A stretch of DNA of 20,448 nt from Thermoleophilaceae bacterium (GTDB lineage: Bacteria > Actinomycetota > Thermoleophilia > Solirubrobacterales > Thermoleophilaceae): NCBI GenBank assembly GCA_013696425.1, contig JACCYP010000139.1:1-20448 (forward strand), read 5' to 3'. The notes beneath the pieces were generated by a model, which was given only the letters and a program-made list of their open reading frames with translations, was not told where the DNA came from and ran no database searches. Shown piece after piece: positions 1 through 7,546 of the stretch. A program made the position numbers and the translations under genes. How positions within the stretch are numbered: position 1 is the first letter of the stretch; every line of letters begins with the position of its first letter.

Positions 1-1242
1 GGCGAGGTCGACGTGGCCGCCGTGCAGGCGCTGCCGGACATCCCGCGCCGCGGGGCCGACGCCGAGGTGACCGTGCGCGCGACCCTGCGCAACGCCGGCG
101 GCGGGCGCGAGCGGGTGAACGTCGAGGGGCGGATCGGCAGCACGCGGGTCGACTTCGGCTCGGTGAGCGTGCCCTCCGGCGGTGCGCGCACCGTCACCGA
201 GCGCGTGACGATCCGCAACCCCCGCCTGTGGGAGCCGAACCGCCCGCGCATGTACCCGCTGCGGGTCCAGGCCGGCGACGGGCCCGCCTACAAGGGCAAG
301 GTCGGCATGCGCACGGTCAAGGTCGACGGCGACGGCCGCGTGCGCATCAACGGCCGCAAGTTCAAGATGAACGGCGCGAGCGTCCACGAGGACGACCCGA
401 AGTTCGGCGCCGCCTTCACCCCCGAGAAGCGCGAGCAGCAGATCAACAGCCTGAAGGCGCTCGGCGCGAACATCACGCGCGCCCACTATCCGCTCCACCC
501 GCACTTCCTCGAGCTCGCGGATGCGGCCGGGATCCTGGTCTGGGAGCAGATCCCCTTCTACCGCTTCCCCGACGCGACGATCGCGCTCAAGTCGGTGCAG
601 ACCAAGGGCCTGCGCTACCTCGAGTCGATGATCGAGCGGGACTCGAACCACCCGTCGGTGATCGCCTGGAGCGTGGCGAACGAGCTGCCGCGCGAGCCCG
701 GGCCGGGGCAGACGAGGTACGGCAAGGCCGCGGTGCGGCGCATCCACGAGATGGACCCGACGCGGCTCGCGGCGATCGACATCGCGGGCTACCCGTCGGT
801 GCGGCTCGTGTCCCTCTACCGCGAGTTCGACGCGATCGGGACCAACAGCTACTTCGGCTGGTACCCCGGCCCGAGCGGATCGGTGCTGAACCGCGCCGTG
901 CTCGGCCCCTACCTCGACCAGCTGCACGAGTACTACCCGAAGAAGGCGATCTTCGTGACCGAGTTCGGCGCCGAGGCCAACCGCGAGGGCCCCGCAACCG
1001 AGAAGGGCACCTTCGGCTACCAGACCGAGCTCACGCGCTACCACCTCGAGACCTATGAGTCGAAGCCGTGGCTGAACGGCGCGGTGGCCTGGATCCTGCA
1101 GGACTTCAAGGTCCGGCCCGGCTGGGAGGGCGGCAACGCGAACCCGAGCCCGCCGTACAACAAGAAGGGCCTGATCGACGAGAACGGCGTGCGGAAGCCG
1201 GCGTTCGCCGAGGCGAAGAAGATGTTCGGGGCGGCGAGATGA
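1..1242 (+). CDS. Glycoside hydrolase family 2 protein, 3' part (beta-galactosidase/beta-glucuronidase-like)
   Basis: The frame is open to base 1, so the gene begins upstream of the window; the first GTG inside it is at 13. Counting from that GTG, residues 1-105 look like the immunoglobulin-like beta-sandwich domain of GH2 enzymes. A TIM barrel follows, beginning near the motif FKMNGASVHEDD (117-128). The acid/base glutamate is E224 in WSVANELPR and the nucleophile is E317 in FVTEFGAE; both are in the expected GH2 context. These retaining enzymes cleave terminal beta-linked sugars such as galactose, glucuronic acid or mannose; the substrate cannot be read from this part. The missing N-terminus should hold the sugar-binding domain and perhaps a signal peptide. 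The stop overlaps the start of the next gene (ATGA), so the two are probably cotranscribed. Confidence 0.9.
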   Translation, partial: GEVDVAAVQALPDIPRRGADAEVTVRATLRNAGGGRERVNVEGRIGSTRVDFGSVSVPSGGARTVTERVTIRNPRLWEPNRPRMYPLRVQAGDGPAYKGKVGMRTVKVDGDGRVRINGRKFKMNGASVHEDDPKFGAAFTPEKREQQINSLKALGANITRAHYPLHPHFLELADAAGILVWEQIPFYRFPDATIALKSVQTKGLRYLESMIERDSNHPSVIAWSVANELPREPGPGQTRYGKAAVRRIHEMDPTRLAAIDIAGYPSVRLVSLYREFDAIGTNSYFGWYPGPSGSVLNRAVLGPYLDQLHEYYPKKAIFVTEFGAEANREGPATEKGTFGYQTELTRYHLETYESKPWLNGAVAWILQDFKVRPGWEGGNANPSPPYNKKGLIDENGVRKPAFAEAKKMFGAAR

Positions 1243-1937
1243 GCAGCCGCTTCGCAGCGCTGTTCGCCCTGGCCGGCGTCCTCGCCCTGCCGGCGGCGGC
1301 TCTGGCACAGGCTCCCGCGCCGCCCGCCTCGCCCGACCGGATCACGATGCTCGCGATCTTCAAGACCGTGACCTTCGGCGAGCCGAGCTTCGTCTCCGGG
1401 CGCTTCCGAAACGTGAACCCGGCCGACGACGTTCTTACCCCCTACCCGAACCGCGCTCTGACGCTGAACGCGGCGGTGTCGCCGTTCACGGCGTTCGCGC
1501 CAGTCGCGAACGACACCACCGAGCAGCAGGGCTTCTACTCCTTCCAGGTGAATCCGGAGGTGAACACCCGCTACCAGGTGGTGGCGAGCGATCCGGCGAT
1601 CGCCAGCGAGGCGAAGCTGATCCGGGTGCGCTTCGCGATCGAGTTCAAGGCTGAGACCACCAAGCCGCGCCGCGGGCGCGAGTTCGATGTGACCGGCACC
1701 GTGAAGCCGGTGCGCCCGGGCGCCAAGGTCGTGATCGAGACCCGCCCCGCCAACGGGCGCCGCTACCGCCAGGCCGACCGCGCGAGCGTGAAGGCCGACG
1801 GCACCTTCACCGGCAGCGCGAAGGTGCGCCAGGACTCAGAGCTGCGCGCGCGCGTGCTCGGCGACAAGCAGAACCTGCCGAGCCTCTCGCGCAAGCTGAT
1901 CGAGCTCGACGTGCGCGGGCGCGACTCCGGCGACTGA
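1239..1937 (+). CDS. Secreted protein of unknown function, beta-rich
   Basis: I do not recognise this 232-residue protein. The ATG at 1239 overlaps the upstream TGA as ATGA. It gives a clear Sec signal peptide: MSSR, a hydrophobic Ala/Leu core, and a likely cut after ALA near residue 23. The mature part has no cysteines. It alternates short hydrophobic beta-strand-like stretches with charged turns, and probably forms two small sandwich domains; the second starts near FAIEFKAETTKPRRGREF. Translational coupling to the glycoside hydrolase suggests a role outside the cell, perhaps with carbohydrate, but that is inference only. The gene ends 6 bases from the convergent sufU stop, with no room for a separate terminator. 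Confidence 0.75.
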   Translation: MSSRFAALFALAGVLALPAAALAQAPAPPASPDRITMLAIFKTVTFGEPSFVSGRFRNVNPADDVLTPYPNRALTLNAAVSPFTAFAPVANDTTEQQGFYSFQVNPEVNTRYQVVASDPAIASEAKLIRVRFAIEFKAETTKPRRGREFDVTGTVKPVRPGAKVVIETRPANGRRYRQADRASVKADGTFTGSAKVRQDSELRARVLGDKQNLPSLSRKLIELDVRGRDSGD

Positions 1938-1943
1938 GCGCCG

Positions 1944-2336
1944 CTAGGACGCGGCCACTTCAGGCCAGGAGGCGTCGCCGGTGGTGGCGCCGCGCATGAC
2001 CTTCAGGTTGAGCAGGGCGCACTTGCGCCGGGTGGGGGAGATGTCGATGCCGAGCAGCTCGAAGACCCAGTCGGCGGAGAGCCCTCCGACCTCCTCGACC
2101 GGCATCCCGATCAGCTCCTCCGAGGCGATCGAGGCGGCCGCCTGGGAGATCGCGCAGCCGGTGCCGTGGAAGCGCAGGTCGGCCACCTTGCCGTCGGCGA
2201 CCACGATGTGCACTCCGAGCTCGTCGCCGCACAGCGGGTTGTGGTCGTGCCACTCGAGGTCATGGGGATCGAGCTCGCCGAAGTTCCGCGGCTCCTTGTA
2301 GTGGTCGAGGATGTAGTCCCTGTAGAGCTCGTCCAC
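1944..2336 (-). CDS. sufU: SufU-type Fe-S cluster assembly protein / sulfur acceptor
   Basis: This is a 130-residue member of the IscU/SufU family. It has the N-terminal signature DHYKEPRNFG and the three ligand cysteines with the conserved aspartate: C36 and D38 (LCGDE), C61 (GTGCAISQAAAS), C106 (RRKCALL). In Gram-positive bacteria SufU takes the persulfide sulfur from SufS through a zinc-site ligand swap and passes it to the SUF scaffold. The GTG at 2336 lies 4 bases after the sufS stop, so it is the last gene of the operon. Oddity: the second and third cysteines are 45 residues apart, close to IscU (about 43), whereas Bacillus SufU has about 62. The loop insertion thought to mark SufU is therefore missing. 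Context still favours sufU. Confidence 0.9.
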   Translation of the reverse strand: MDELYRDYILDHYKEPRNFGELDPHDLEWHDHNPLCGDELGVHIVVADGKVADLRFHGTGCAISQAAASIASEELIGMPVEEVGGLSADWVFELLGIDISPTRRKCALLNLKVMRGATTGDASWPEVAAS

Positions 2337-2340
2337 GGGA

Positions 2341-3555
2341 CTAGGAGCCGAAGATGGCGTGGACGTCCTCGAGCGCGGCCACCAGCCGGTCGATGTCCTC
2401 GCGCGAGTTGTAGACGTGGAAGGAGGCGCGTGCGGTCGCGTTCACACCGATTGCGCGCATGAGCGGCTGCGCGCAGTGGTGCCCGGCGCGGATACATACG
2501 CCATGGCGGTCGCAGATCTCGGCGATGTCGTGCGGGTGGGCGCCCTCGACCGCGAACGACACGGCCCCGCCGCGGCGCTCCACGTCGAGCGGCCCGAAGA
2601 CCTTCACCCAGTCGAGCTCCGCGAGACGGTCGAGTGTGTAGGCGGTGATGTCGCGCTCGTGCGCGCGGACGTTGTCCATACCGATGCCGCGGAGGTAGTC
2701 GATGGCCGCCCCGAGCCCGACCGCCTCGGCGATCGGCGAGGTGCCGGCCTCGAACTTGAACGGCAGCTCGTTCCACGTCGAGGTGTCGAAGTCGACGCGC
2801 CCGATCATGTCTCCGCCGCCCATGAACGGGCGCATGGCCTCGAGGATCTCGCGGCGGCCGTGAAGCACGCCGATGCCGGTGGGGCCGAGCGCCTTGTGGC
2901 CGGTCCATGCGTAGAAGTCGGCGCCGGTCTCGACCACGTCGACGGGTAGCTGAGGCACTGCCTGCGCGCCGTCCACGAGCACGAGCGCTCCGGCAGCATG
3001 CGCGCGCGCCGCGACCTCCGCCACCGGGTTCAGCGTGCCGAGCACGTTTGAGACGTGGGTGAGCGCCACGAGCTTCACGCGCCCTTCCGCAAGCACCGAG
3101 TCGAGCTCGTCGAGGGACAGCGTCCCGTCCTCGGACACCGACAGGTAGCGCAGCTTGGCGCCGACCTCCTGGCAGAGCATCTGCCAGGGCACGATGTTCG
3201 AGTGGTGCTCCATCTCGGTGATGAGCACCTCGTCGCCCGCGCCGACATGCTCGCGGCCCCACGCGTAGGCCACCAGGTTGATCGCCTCGGTGGCGTTGCG
3301 GGTGAAGATGGTGAGGTCGGTATCGCCGCCGGCGAACTCGGCGATGCGCGCGCGGGCGCCCTCGAAGAGCTCGGTGGCGTCGCGGGCGAGGCCGTACACG
3401 CCGCGGTGCACGTTCGCGTTCGACTCGCGGTAGTAGGAGTCCATCGCGGCGAGCACCGCCTCCGGCTTCTGTGAGGTCGCGCCCGAGTCGAGGTAGGCGA
3501 TGTCGCCCGCGAGCACCGGGAAGTCCGCCCGGACGTTGAGGGCGAGCGGGGCCAC
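2341..3555 (-). CDS. sufS: Cysteine desulfurase SufS
   Basis: This is a class V aminotransferase-fold PLP enzyme of 404 residues, full length for the family. It converts cysteine to alanine and carries the released sulfur as a persulfide for Fe-S cluster assembly. The PLP lysine is K221 in WTGHKALGPTG, and the persulfide cysteine is C361 in RAGHHCAQP, the context of group II (SufS) desulfurases. YLDSGATSQKP near the N-terminus and NVHRGVYGLA are also typical. The frame runs much further upstream across sufD, but homology begins at the GTG at 3555, two bases after the sufD stop, so I chose that start. A short gap and tight spacing to sufU indicate one transcript. Confidence 0.95.
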   Translation of the reverse strand: MAPLALNVRADFPVLAGDIAYLDSGATSQKPEAVLAAMDSYYRESNANVHRGVYGLARDATELFEGARARIAEFAGGDTDLTIFTRNATEAINLVAYAWGREHVGAGDEVLITEMEHHSNIVPWQMLCQEVGAKLRYLSVSEDGTLSLDELDSVLAEGRVKLVALTHVSNVLGTLNPVAEVAARAHAAGALVLVDGAQAVPQLPVDVVETGADFYAWTGHKALGPTGIGVLHGRREILEAMRPFMGGGDMIGRVDFDTSTWNELPFKFEAGTSPIAEAVGLGAAIDYLRGIGMDNVRAHERDITAYTLDRLAELDWVKVFGPLDVERRGGAVSFAVEGAHPHDIAEICDRHGVCIRAGHHCAQPLMRAIGVNATARASFHVYNSREDIDRLVAALEDVHAIFGS

Positions 3556-3557
3556 CT

Positions 3558-4820
3558 CTACCGCGCCTCGATGTACTGCGCCACCTCGTCCGAGGCGGCG
3601 GTGAGCTTCTCCGCGATCCGCCCGCGCACGATCTCCTCGAGCTGGTCGTCCTCGATCTTCTGGACCACCGGCTCGAAGTAGCCCTCGACGAGGATCCGCA
3701 TCGCCTCGGCGCGCGTGAGCCCGCGCGTCTGCATGTAGAAGACGAGCTCCTCGTCGAGCTCGCCGACGGTGCCGCCGTGGGAGGCCGACACGTTGTCGGT
3801 CTCGACTATCAGCGACGGGATCGAGTCGCCCTTCGCCTTGGGCGAGAGCAGCATCGAGTGGGTCTGGAGGTAGGTGTGGGTGTCCTGCGCGCCCTTGTTG
3901 ATCTGGATCAGGCCCTCGTAGGAGGCGCGCGAGGCGCCGGTGAGCGCGCCCTTCCAGATCGTGTCGCCCGAGGTGGGCCCGGCCTCCTTGAGGTCGGTCG
4001 TGAACAGGTCGAGGTGCTCGTCGTTCTCGGTGAAGTAGAGCCCGTAGTGGCGCATGTCCGCGCCCTGCTCGGCGGTGATGATGTCGAGCGTCTGCTTGGT
4101 GAGCTTGCCGCCGAGGTGGATCGGTACCCACGTGCAGAGCGCGTCGCGCGCGATCTCCACGCGCTTCACGGAGATGTCGTGCACCTCGCCCGAGCCCCAG
4201 TCCTGGAAGTGGGCGAGCTTTACGTTCGCGCCCTGCTCGAGGTAGAGCTCGAAGGCGCCGGCGTGCAGCGCCTGGCCCTCGAAGTCGGGCGCCACGCAGT
4301 ACTCGCGGATGCGCGCCTCCGCGTTCTCCTCGACGATGCCGAGCGTGCGCGCGTACTGCGCGGTGCCGGGGTCCTCGATCTCGTAGATCACCTGGATCGG
4401 CTTGTCGACCACCACCCCACGCGGCACGTGGATGAACGCGCCGCCGGTCCAGAAGGCGGCGTTGGCGGCCTCGAACTTGCCCTCCCCGGCGGGCAGGCGC
4501 TTGGCGAACCACCTCTGCACGAGCTCGGAGTGCTCCTCGGCGGCCTGCTCGAGCGGCATCACGGTGATGCGCTCGTCGCCGACCCATGCGTAGACGGTGC
4601 TGCCGCCGCGCTGCACGATGAGCGCCGCGAGGTCCTCCTGCGGGCCCACGATCTCCGGCGGCTCTGCGACCGCCTCGTAGCGGCGCGGTTCGAGCGCGTC
4701 GAGGTCCAGGCCGCGCAGCGACGTGGTCCAGAAGCCAGAGCGGCGCCAGGTGGGCACCTCCTCGCGCTCGTAGATCTCGAGCGCGGCGGCGCGTGATTCG
4801 TCGAGCCAGCTAGGAGGCAT
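3558..4820 (-). CDS. sufD: SufD-like subunit of the SUF Fe-S scaffold
   Basis: This 420-residue SufB/SufD-family protein has an N-terminal segment followed by the long parallel beta-helix core. SufD pairs with SufB and the ATPase SufC to form the scaffold on which clusters are built. Near the C-terminus, SASHGGTVG (345-353) contains the histidine matching the functionally important His of E. coli SufD, followed by FYMQTRGLT. The SufB cysteine/glutamate pair is not seen, so I call SufD rather than SufB. I chose the ATG at 4820: it overlaps the sufC end by 11 bases and has a GAGGTGGAGG ribosome site just upstream. A GTG or ATG up to 10 codons earlier has less support. No sufB occurs in the operon. 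Confidence 0.88.
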   Translation of the reverse strand: MPPSWLDESRAAALEIYEREEVPTWRRSGFWTTSLRGLDLDALEPRRYEAVAEPPEIVGPQEDLAALIVQRGGSTVYAWVGDERITVMPLEQAAEEHSELVQRWFAKRLPAGEGKFEAANAAFWTGGAFIHVPRGVVVDKPIQVIYEIEDPGTAQYARTLGIVEENAEARIREYCVAPDFEGQALHAGAFELYLEQGANVKLAHFQDWGSGEVHDISVKRVEIARDALCTWVPIHLGGKLTKQTLDIITAEQGADMRHYGLYFTENDEHLDLFTTDLKEAGPTSGDTIWKGALTGASRASYEGLIQINKGAQDTHTYLQTHSMLLSPKAKGDSIPSLIVETDNVSASHGGTVGELDEELVFYMQTRGLTRAEAMRILVEGYFEPVVQKIEDDQLEEIVRGRIAEKLTAASDEVAQYIEAR

Positions 4821-5565
4821 TCGCCTCCACCTCTTCGCGGATGGGGTCATAGCCCAGGTCCTCGAGCTCCCTGCCGAGCTCGGGGCCGCCCTCGCGGACG
4901 ATCCGGCCGTCGAGCATCACGTGCACGAACTGGGGCTCGACGTAGTTCAGGATCCGCGTGTAGTGGGTGATGATCAGGGTGCCCATCTCCTCGCCCTGGA
5001 GCGCGTTCACGCCGTCGGACACCACCCGCAGCGCGTCCACGTCGAGGCCGGAGTCGGTCTCGTCGAGCACGGCGAACTCGGGGCGCAGCATCGCCATCTG
5101 GAGGATCTCGGCGCGCTTCTTCTCGCCGCCGGAGAAGCCGTCGTTCAGGTAGCGCTTGGTGAACTCCGGCTTGATCCGCAGGAGGTCCATGTTCTCGCGC
5201 AGCACCTTGCCGAACTCGAGCACCTTGATCGGCTCCTCGCGGCCGGCGTTCACGGCCATGCGCAGGAAGTTCGCCACGGACACGCCGGGGATCGAAGCGG
5301 GGTACTGGAACGCCATGAACACGCCCGCGCGGGCGCGCTCGTCCGGGTCGGCCTCGGAGATGTCGTCGCCGTTCACGATGATCTTGCCCTCGGTGATCTC
5401 ATACGTCGGGTTGCCCATGATCGTGTTGGCGAGCGTCGACTTGCCGGAGCCGTTCGGGCCCATGAGGGCGTGGATCTCGCCCTTGTTGATCTTCAGATCG
5501 ACGCCGTGCAGGATCTCGACGCCCTCGTCGGTCTGCACGTGCAGGTTCTGGATTTCAAGGCTCAT
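4810..5565 (-). CDS. sufC: SUF system ATPase SufC
   Basis: This is an ABC-type ATPase of 251 residues, the normal length for SufC. The Walker A motif is GPNGSGKST (36-44), the signature is FSGGEKKR (144-151), Walker B with the following D-loop is LDETDSGLD (167-175), and the switch histidine is in IITHYTRIL. SufC is soluble and drives conformational change of the SufB/SufD scaffold rather than transport. EKKR in place of the usual EQQR is the variant typical of SufC. The ATG at 5565 overlaps the rrf2 stop as ATGA. A GGAGGGAG ribosome site lies 11 bases upstream, directly after the inverted repeat at 5584-5604. Confidence 0.96.
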   Translation of the reverse strand: MSLEIQNLHVQTDEGVEILHGVDLKINKGEIHALMGPNGSGKSTLANTIMGNPTYEITEGKIIVNGDDISEADPDERARAGVFMAFQYPASIPGVSVANFLRMAVNAGREEPIKVLEFGKVLRENMDLLRIKPEFTKRYLNDGFSGGEKKRAEILQMAMLRPEFAVLDETDSGLDVDALRVVSDGVNALQGEEMGTLIITHYTRILNYVEPQFVHVMLDGRIVREGGPELGRELEDLGYDPIREEVEANAS

Positions 5566-6062
5566 ACGGCGGATATCTCCCTCCGCGGGGCATCCTGCCC
5601 CGCGTTCTGTTTCGGTTGGCGGCTTCCAGCCGCCTTTGGTTGGTTCGAAGTCAAGTCTTCAAGTGTCATCTCTGTGAGGGTCTTCACGATCGATCCTTGA
5701 ACGCGGGTCCAGAGCAGCTTCGTGGGACAGGGGACCCCGGCGGTCTCGTGGTTACACGCGAGCTCGCCGTCCTCGCCGGCGGTGATGCAGTCGATCGGCG
5801 CGATCGCGCCCTCGAGTGCGGTCACCACCTCGGCCATCGAGATCTCGCCGGCCGGGCGGGCGAGCACGTAGCCCCCGCGGGCGCCGCGCGTGGACACCAC
5901 GAGCTCGGCCTTGCGCAGTCGCTGGGCCAGGTGCTCGAGGTAGGCGAGCGGGAGGCCCTCCGCGTCGGCGATCGTCCCGAGGGGTACGGGGCGCTCCCCG
6001 TCGCATGCTGCGAGGTGGGCCATGACGCGTACGCCGTACTCGGCTTTGGTGGAGAACATCAT
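5562..6062 (-). CDS. Rrf2-family Fe-S responsive regulator of the SUF operon (SufR/IscR-like)
   Basis: A 166-residue Rrf2 repressor. It has the typical N-terminus FSTKAEYGVRVMAHLA, a winged helix with LAYLEHLAQRLRKAELVVSTRG, and GGYVLARP. Three cysteines, C92, C103 and C112, sit in the cluster-binding region (spacing C-x10-C-x8-C; IscR has C-x5-C-x5-C). Rrf2 proteins of this type bind a [2Fe-2S] or [4Fe-4S] cluster and repress suf genes when clusters are plentiful. The position at the head of sufC-sufD-sufS-sufU fits. Two ATGs are adjacent (6062 and 6059), and most family members correspond to the second. The last 26 residues (from about 141) are a polar tail encoded across two inverted repeats and are probably not part of the fold. 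Confidence 0.9.
   Translation of the reverse strand: MMFSTKAEYGVRVMAHLAACDGERPVPLGTIADAEGLPLAYLEHLAQRLRKAELVVSTRGARGGYVLARPAGEISMAEVVTALEGAIAPIDCITAGEDGELACNHETAGVPCPTKLLWTRVQGSIVKTLTEMTLEDLTSNQPKAAGSRQPKQNAGQDAPRREISAV
5584..5634. repeat. Two perfect inverted repeats inside the 3' end of rrf2
   Basis: Positions 5584-5591 (CGCGGGGC) pair with 5597-5604 (GCCCCGCG) around a 5-base loop. Positions 5618-5624 (GGCGGCT) pair with 5628-5634 (AGCCGCC) around a 3-base loop. Both lie in the codons for the last 26 residues of the regulator, after its recognisable domain has ended, and just ahead of the sufC ribosome site. Neither is followed by a T-run on the minus strand, so they are not ordinary terminators. 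They may be small dispersed palindromes or an RNA processing/stability element. Confidence 0.75.
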
Positions 6063-6082
6063 CAGGTTGGAATACCTACCTG
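6063..6082. promoter_or_regulatory. Candidate Rrf2 operator abutting the rrf2 start
   Basis: Read on the minus strand this is CAGGTAGGTATTCCAACCTG, a 20-bp sequence in which 8 of 10 half-site positions are symmetric. It lies directly before the ATG and after a -10-like box, so it would cover the transcription start. That is a classic place for repression by the regulator encoded next to it. The symmetry is seen directly; the binding protein is inferred. Confidence 0.55.
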
Positions 6083-6088
6083 GGAACT

Positions 6089-6094
6089 AGGATA
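6089..6094 (-). promoter_or_regulatory. Candidate -10 box of the rrf2-suf operon
   Basis: TATCCT on the minus strand, flanked by direct repeats of AACTAG on the plus strand. It is 26 bases from the upstream rrf2 ATG, so the transcript would start inside the palindrome at 6063-6082. No good -35 is visible. It begins two bases past the sco1 stop, so suf could be transcribed independently of sco1. Confidence 0.4.
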
Positions 6095-6095
6095 A

Positions 6096-6719
6096 CTAGC
6101 CCTGCTCGAGGATCTTCAGATCCCCGGCCATCCGCTCAGGGGTCACCTGCTGGAGCGGATAACCGACCCGCTGGAAGCCGTCGCGGTCGATGAGGACGAT
6201 GCGCGCCTGGTGGTCGAGGTTCTTCGTCTGGGCCTGGATGAAGAAGCCCTTGTGGACCTTCTTGAGGTCGGCCTTGTCGCCGAGCACCCATCGGATCCGA
6301 CCGGTCACGCGCTGCTCGAGGTTGAACTTCTGCGCGCTGCGCGGCGTGTCGTTCTCGGGGTCCACGGAGACCGCGAGCGCCGGCACGTCGTGGCCGAGCT
6401 CGTCGAGTGCGGCCTTCACCTGCTGGGCCTGGCCGGGGCAGGTGTCCTCGCAGCTCGAGTAGAGGAACGTGACGATCACCGGCTTGCCGCGGAAGTCCTT
6501 CATCGCGATCGGGTCGCCGTTCTCGTCCTCGAGGGCGAAGTCGGGCGCGCGCACGCCATCGGGGAGCTTCGCGCCCGCGAACTCGCTCTTCGAGTCGGGC
6601 GGCCCGTCGACGAGGGCGTCGTCGCCGGAGCCGCGGTCGGCCGTGAGCGCGATCACCACGAGGCCGCCGCTCAGGAACAGGAGCGCGACGAGCACGGCGA
6701 GCACGAGCCGGGGGTTCAC
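6096..6719 (-). CDS. SCO1/SenC-family thioredoxin-like copper protein
   Basis: A 207-residue protein with an N-terminal membrane anchor (residues 4-25, hydrophobic) and an extracytoplasmic thioredoxin fold. The copper-site residues of Sco proteins are present: C90 and C94 in SSCEDTCP, and H170 in LDHQARIVLID. Family members deliver or reduce copper for the CuA site of cytochrome c oxidase, or act as thiol-redox proteins. No oxidase gene is in the window. The GTG at 6719 is preceded by TATCTT ending 8 bases before it, which suggests a leaderless or nearly leaderless mRNA. The gene reads toward rrf2 with 33 bases between, so read-through into suf is possible. Confidence 0.88.
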   Translation of the reverse strand: MNPRLVLAVLVALLFLSGGLVVIALTADRGSGDDALVDGPPDSKSEFAGAKLPDGVRAPDFALEDENGDPIAMKDFRGKPVIVTFLYSSCEDTCPGQAQQVKAALDELGHDVPALAVSVDPENDTPRSAQKFNLEQRVTGRIRWVLGDKADLKKVHKGFFIQAQTKNLDHQARIVLIDRDGFQRVGYPLQQVTPERMAGDLKILEQG

Positions 6720-6746
6720 ACCGATCGAAGATAGCCTCGCGCGCCC
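6720..6746. promoter_or_regulatory. 27-bp divergent promoter with two overlapping -10 boxes
   Basis: TAGCCT (6732-6737, plus) lies 9 bases before the permease GTG. TATCTT (6728-6733 read on minus) lies 8 bases before the sco1 GTG. The two boxes share two bases. With a start site about 7 bases past each -10, both mRNAs would begin at or within a few bases of their start codons. The boxes are seen directly; their activity is inferred. Confidence 0.5.
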
Positions 6747-7505
6747 GTGGCGGATCCGCTCGCAGTAGCCGCGCTGGCGCTCTGGTGCTTCCTCGTCGCC
6801 CTGATCGGCGGGTTGCTCGGGCTCGTCCTCGGCAACATCCGCCTGCCGCTCGTGGTGGCGCTGGCAGCCGGCCCGGCGGCGGGGGCGGGGGCGAACCTCG
6901 GCATCTCCGGCGTGGCAGCGGCCACGGCGTCGATCTCACACATCCGCGCGGGGCGGGTGGACTGGCGGATGTTCCGCTGGATGGCGCCGCCGTCGGTCGT
7001 CGGAGCGCTCGTCGGGAGCTACTTCTCCGGCCTGCTCCCCGACGCCGCGCTGCTTGCGGTGATCGGCGCCGCGCTCCTGTATTTCGGCATCGACCTGCTG
7101 CGCCCGGGGAAGGCGCCGCAGCCGCGCCCGGACGCCGGGCTCGACGTGCGCGCGGCCGTCTGGTCGGGCGCGCTGATCGGCCTGCTCGGTGGAACGATCG
7201 GCCTCATCCTCGGCACGCTGCGCATGCCCGCGCTCATCCGCAGCGTGGGTCTCACGCCCGAGCGTGCGATCGGCACCAACCTCACCGTGGGAATCTGCGT
7301 CGGCGCGGCGGGCCTGATCGGGCACACGCCCGAGGGCATCGACTGGGACATCTTCGCGGTCGGGGCGCTCGCCTCGATCCCCGGCGCGCTGATCGGCGCG
7401 CGGCTCACCGGCCGGCTCTCCAAGGAGCAGCTGCTGCGCGCGATCGGCGTGGTGCTCGTGCTGTCCGGCGGCGTGATGCTCGGGAACGCGGCGGTTTCCG
7501 CGTGA
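6747..7505 (+). CDS. TauE/SafE (DUF81) family membrane permease
   Basis: A 252-residue, strongly hydrophobic protein with about eight membrane spans in two homologous halves. GGLLGLVLGNIRL (21-33) matches GGTIGLILGTLRM (148-160). ANLGISG (49-55) matches TNLTVGI (178-184). A DW pair after each (72-73 and 199-200) completes the internal repeat. TauE/SafE proteins are thought to export sulfite, sulfoacetate or related sulfur anions; many members have no known substrate. The GTG start at 6747 follows a -10-like TAGCCT with no ribosome site. The sulfur-rich neighbourhood (cysO, cysM, mec, suf) makes a sulfur substrate plausible but unproven. Confidence 0.87.
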   Translation: MADPLAVAALALWCFLVALIGGLLGLVLGNIRLPLVVALAAGPAAGAGANLGISGVAAATASISHIRAGRVDWRMFRWMAPPSVVGALVGSYFSGLLPDAALLAVIGAALLYFGIDLLRPGKAPQPRPDAGLDVRAAVWSGALIGLLGGTIGLILGTLRMPALIRSVGLTPERAIGTNLTVGICVGAAGLIGHTPEGIDWDIFAVGALASIPGALIGARLTGRLSKEQLLRAIGVVLVLSGGVMLGNAAVSA

Positions 7506-7546
7506 GCTTCGCGCCTGCGGCGCTCGTATTCATGTTCGTTCGTCAC

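Noticed and set aside
3556..4587. Upstream extension of the sufS frame
   Set aside because: It lies over sufD in another frame and is Arg/Ala-rich without homology; SufS starts normally at 3555.
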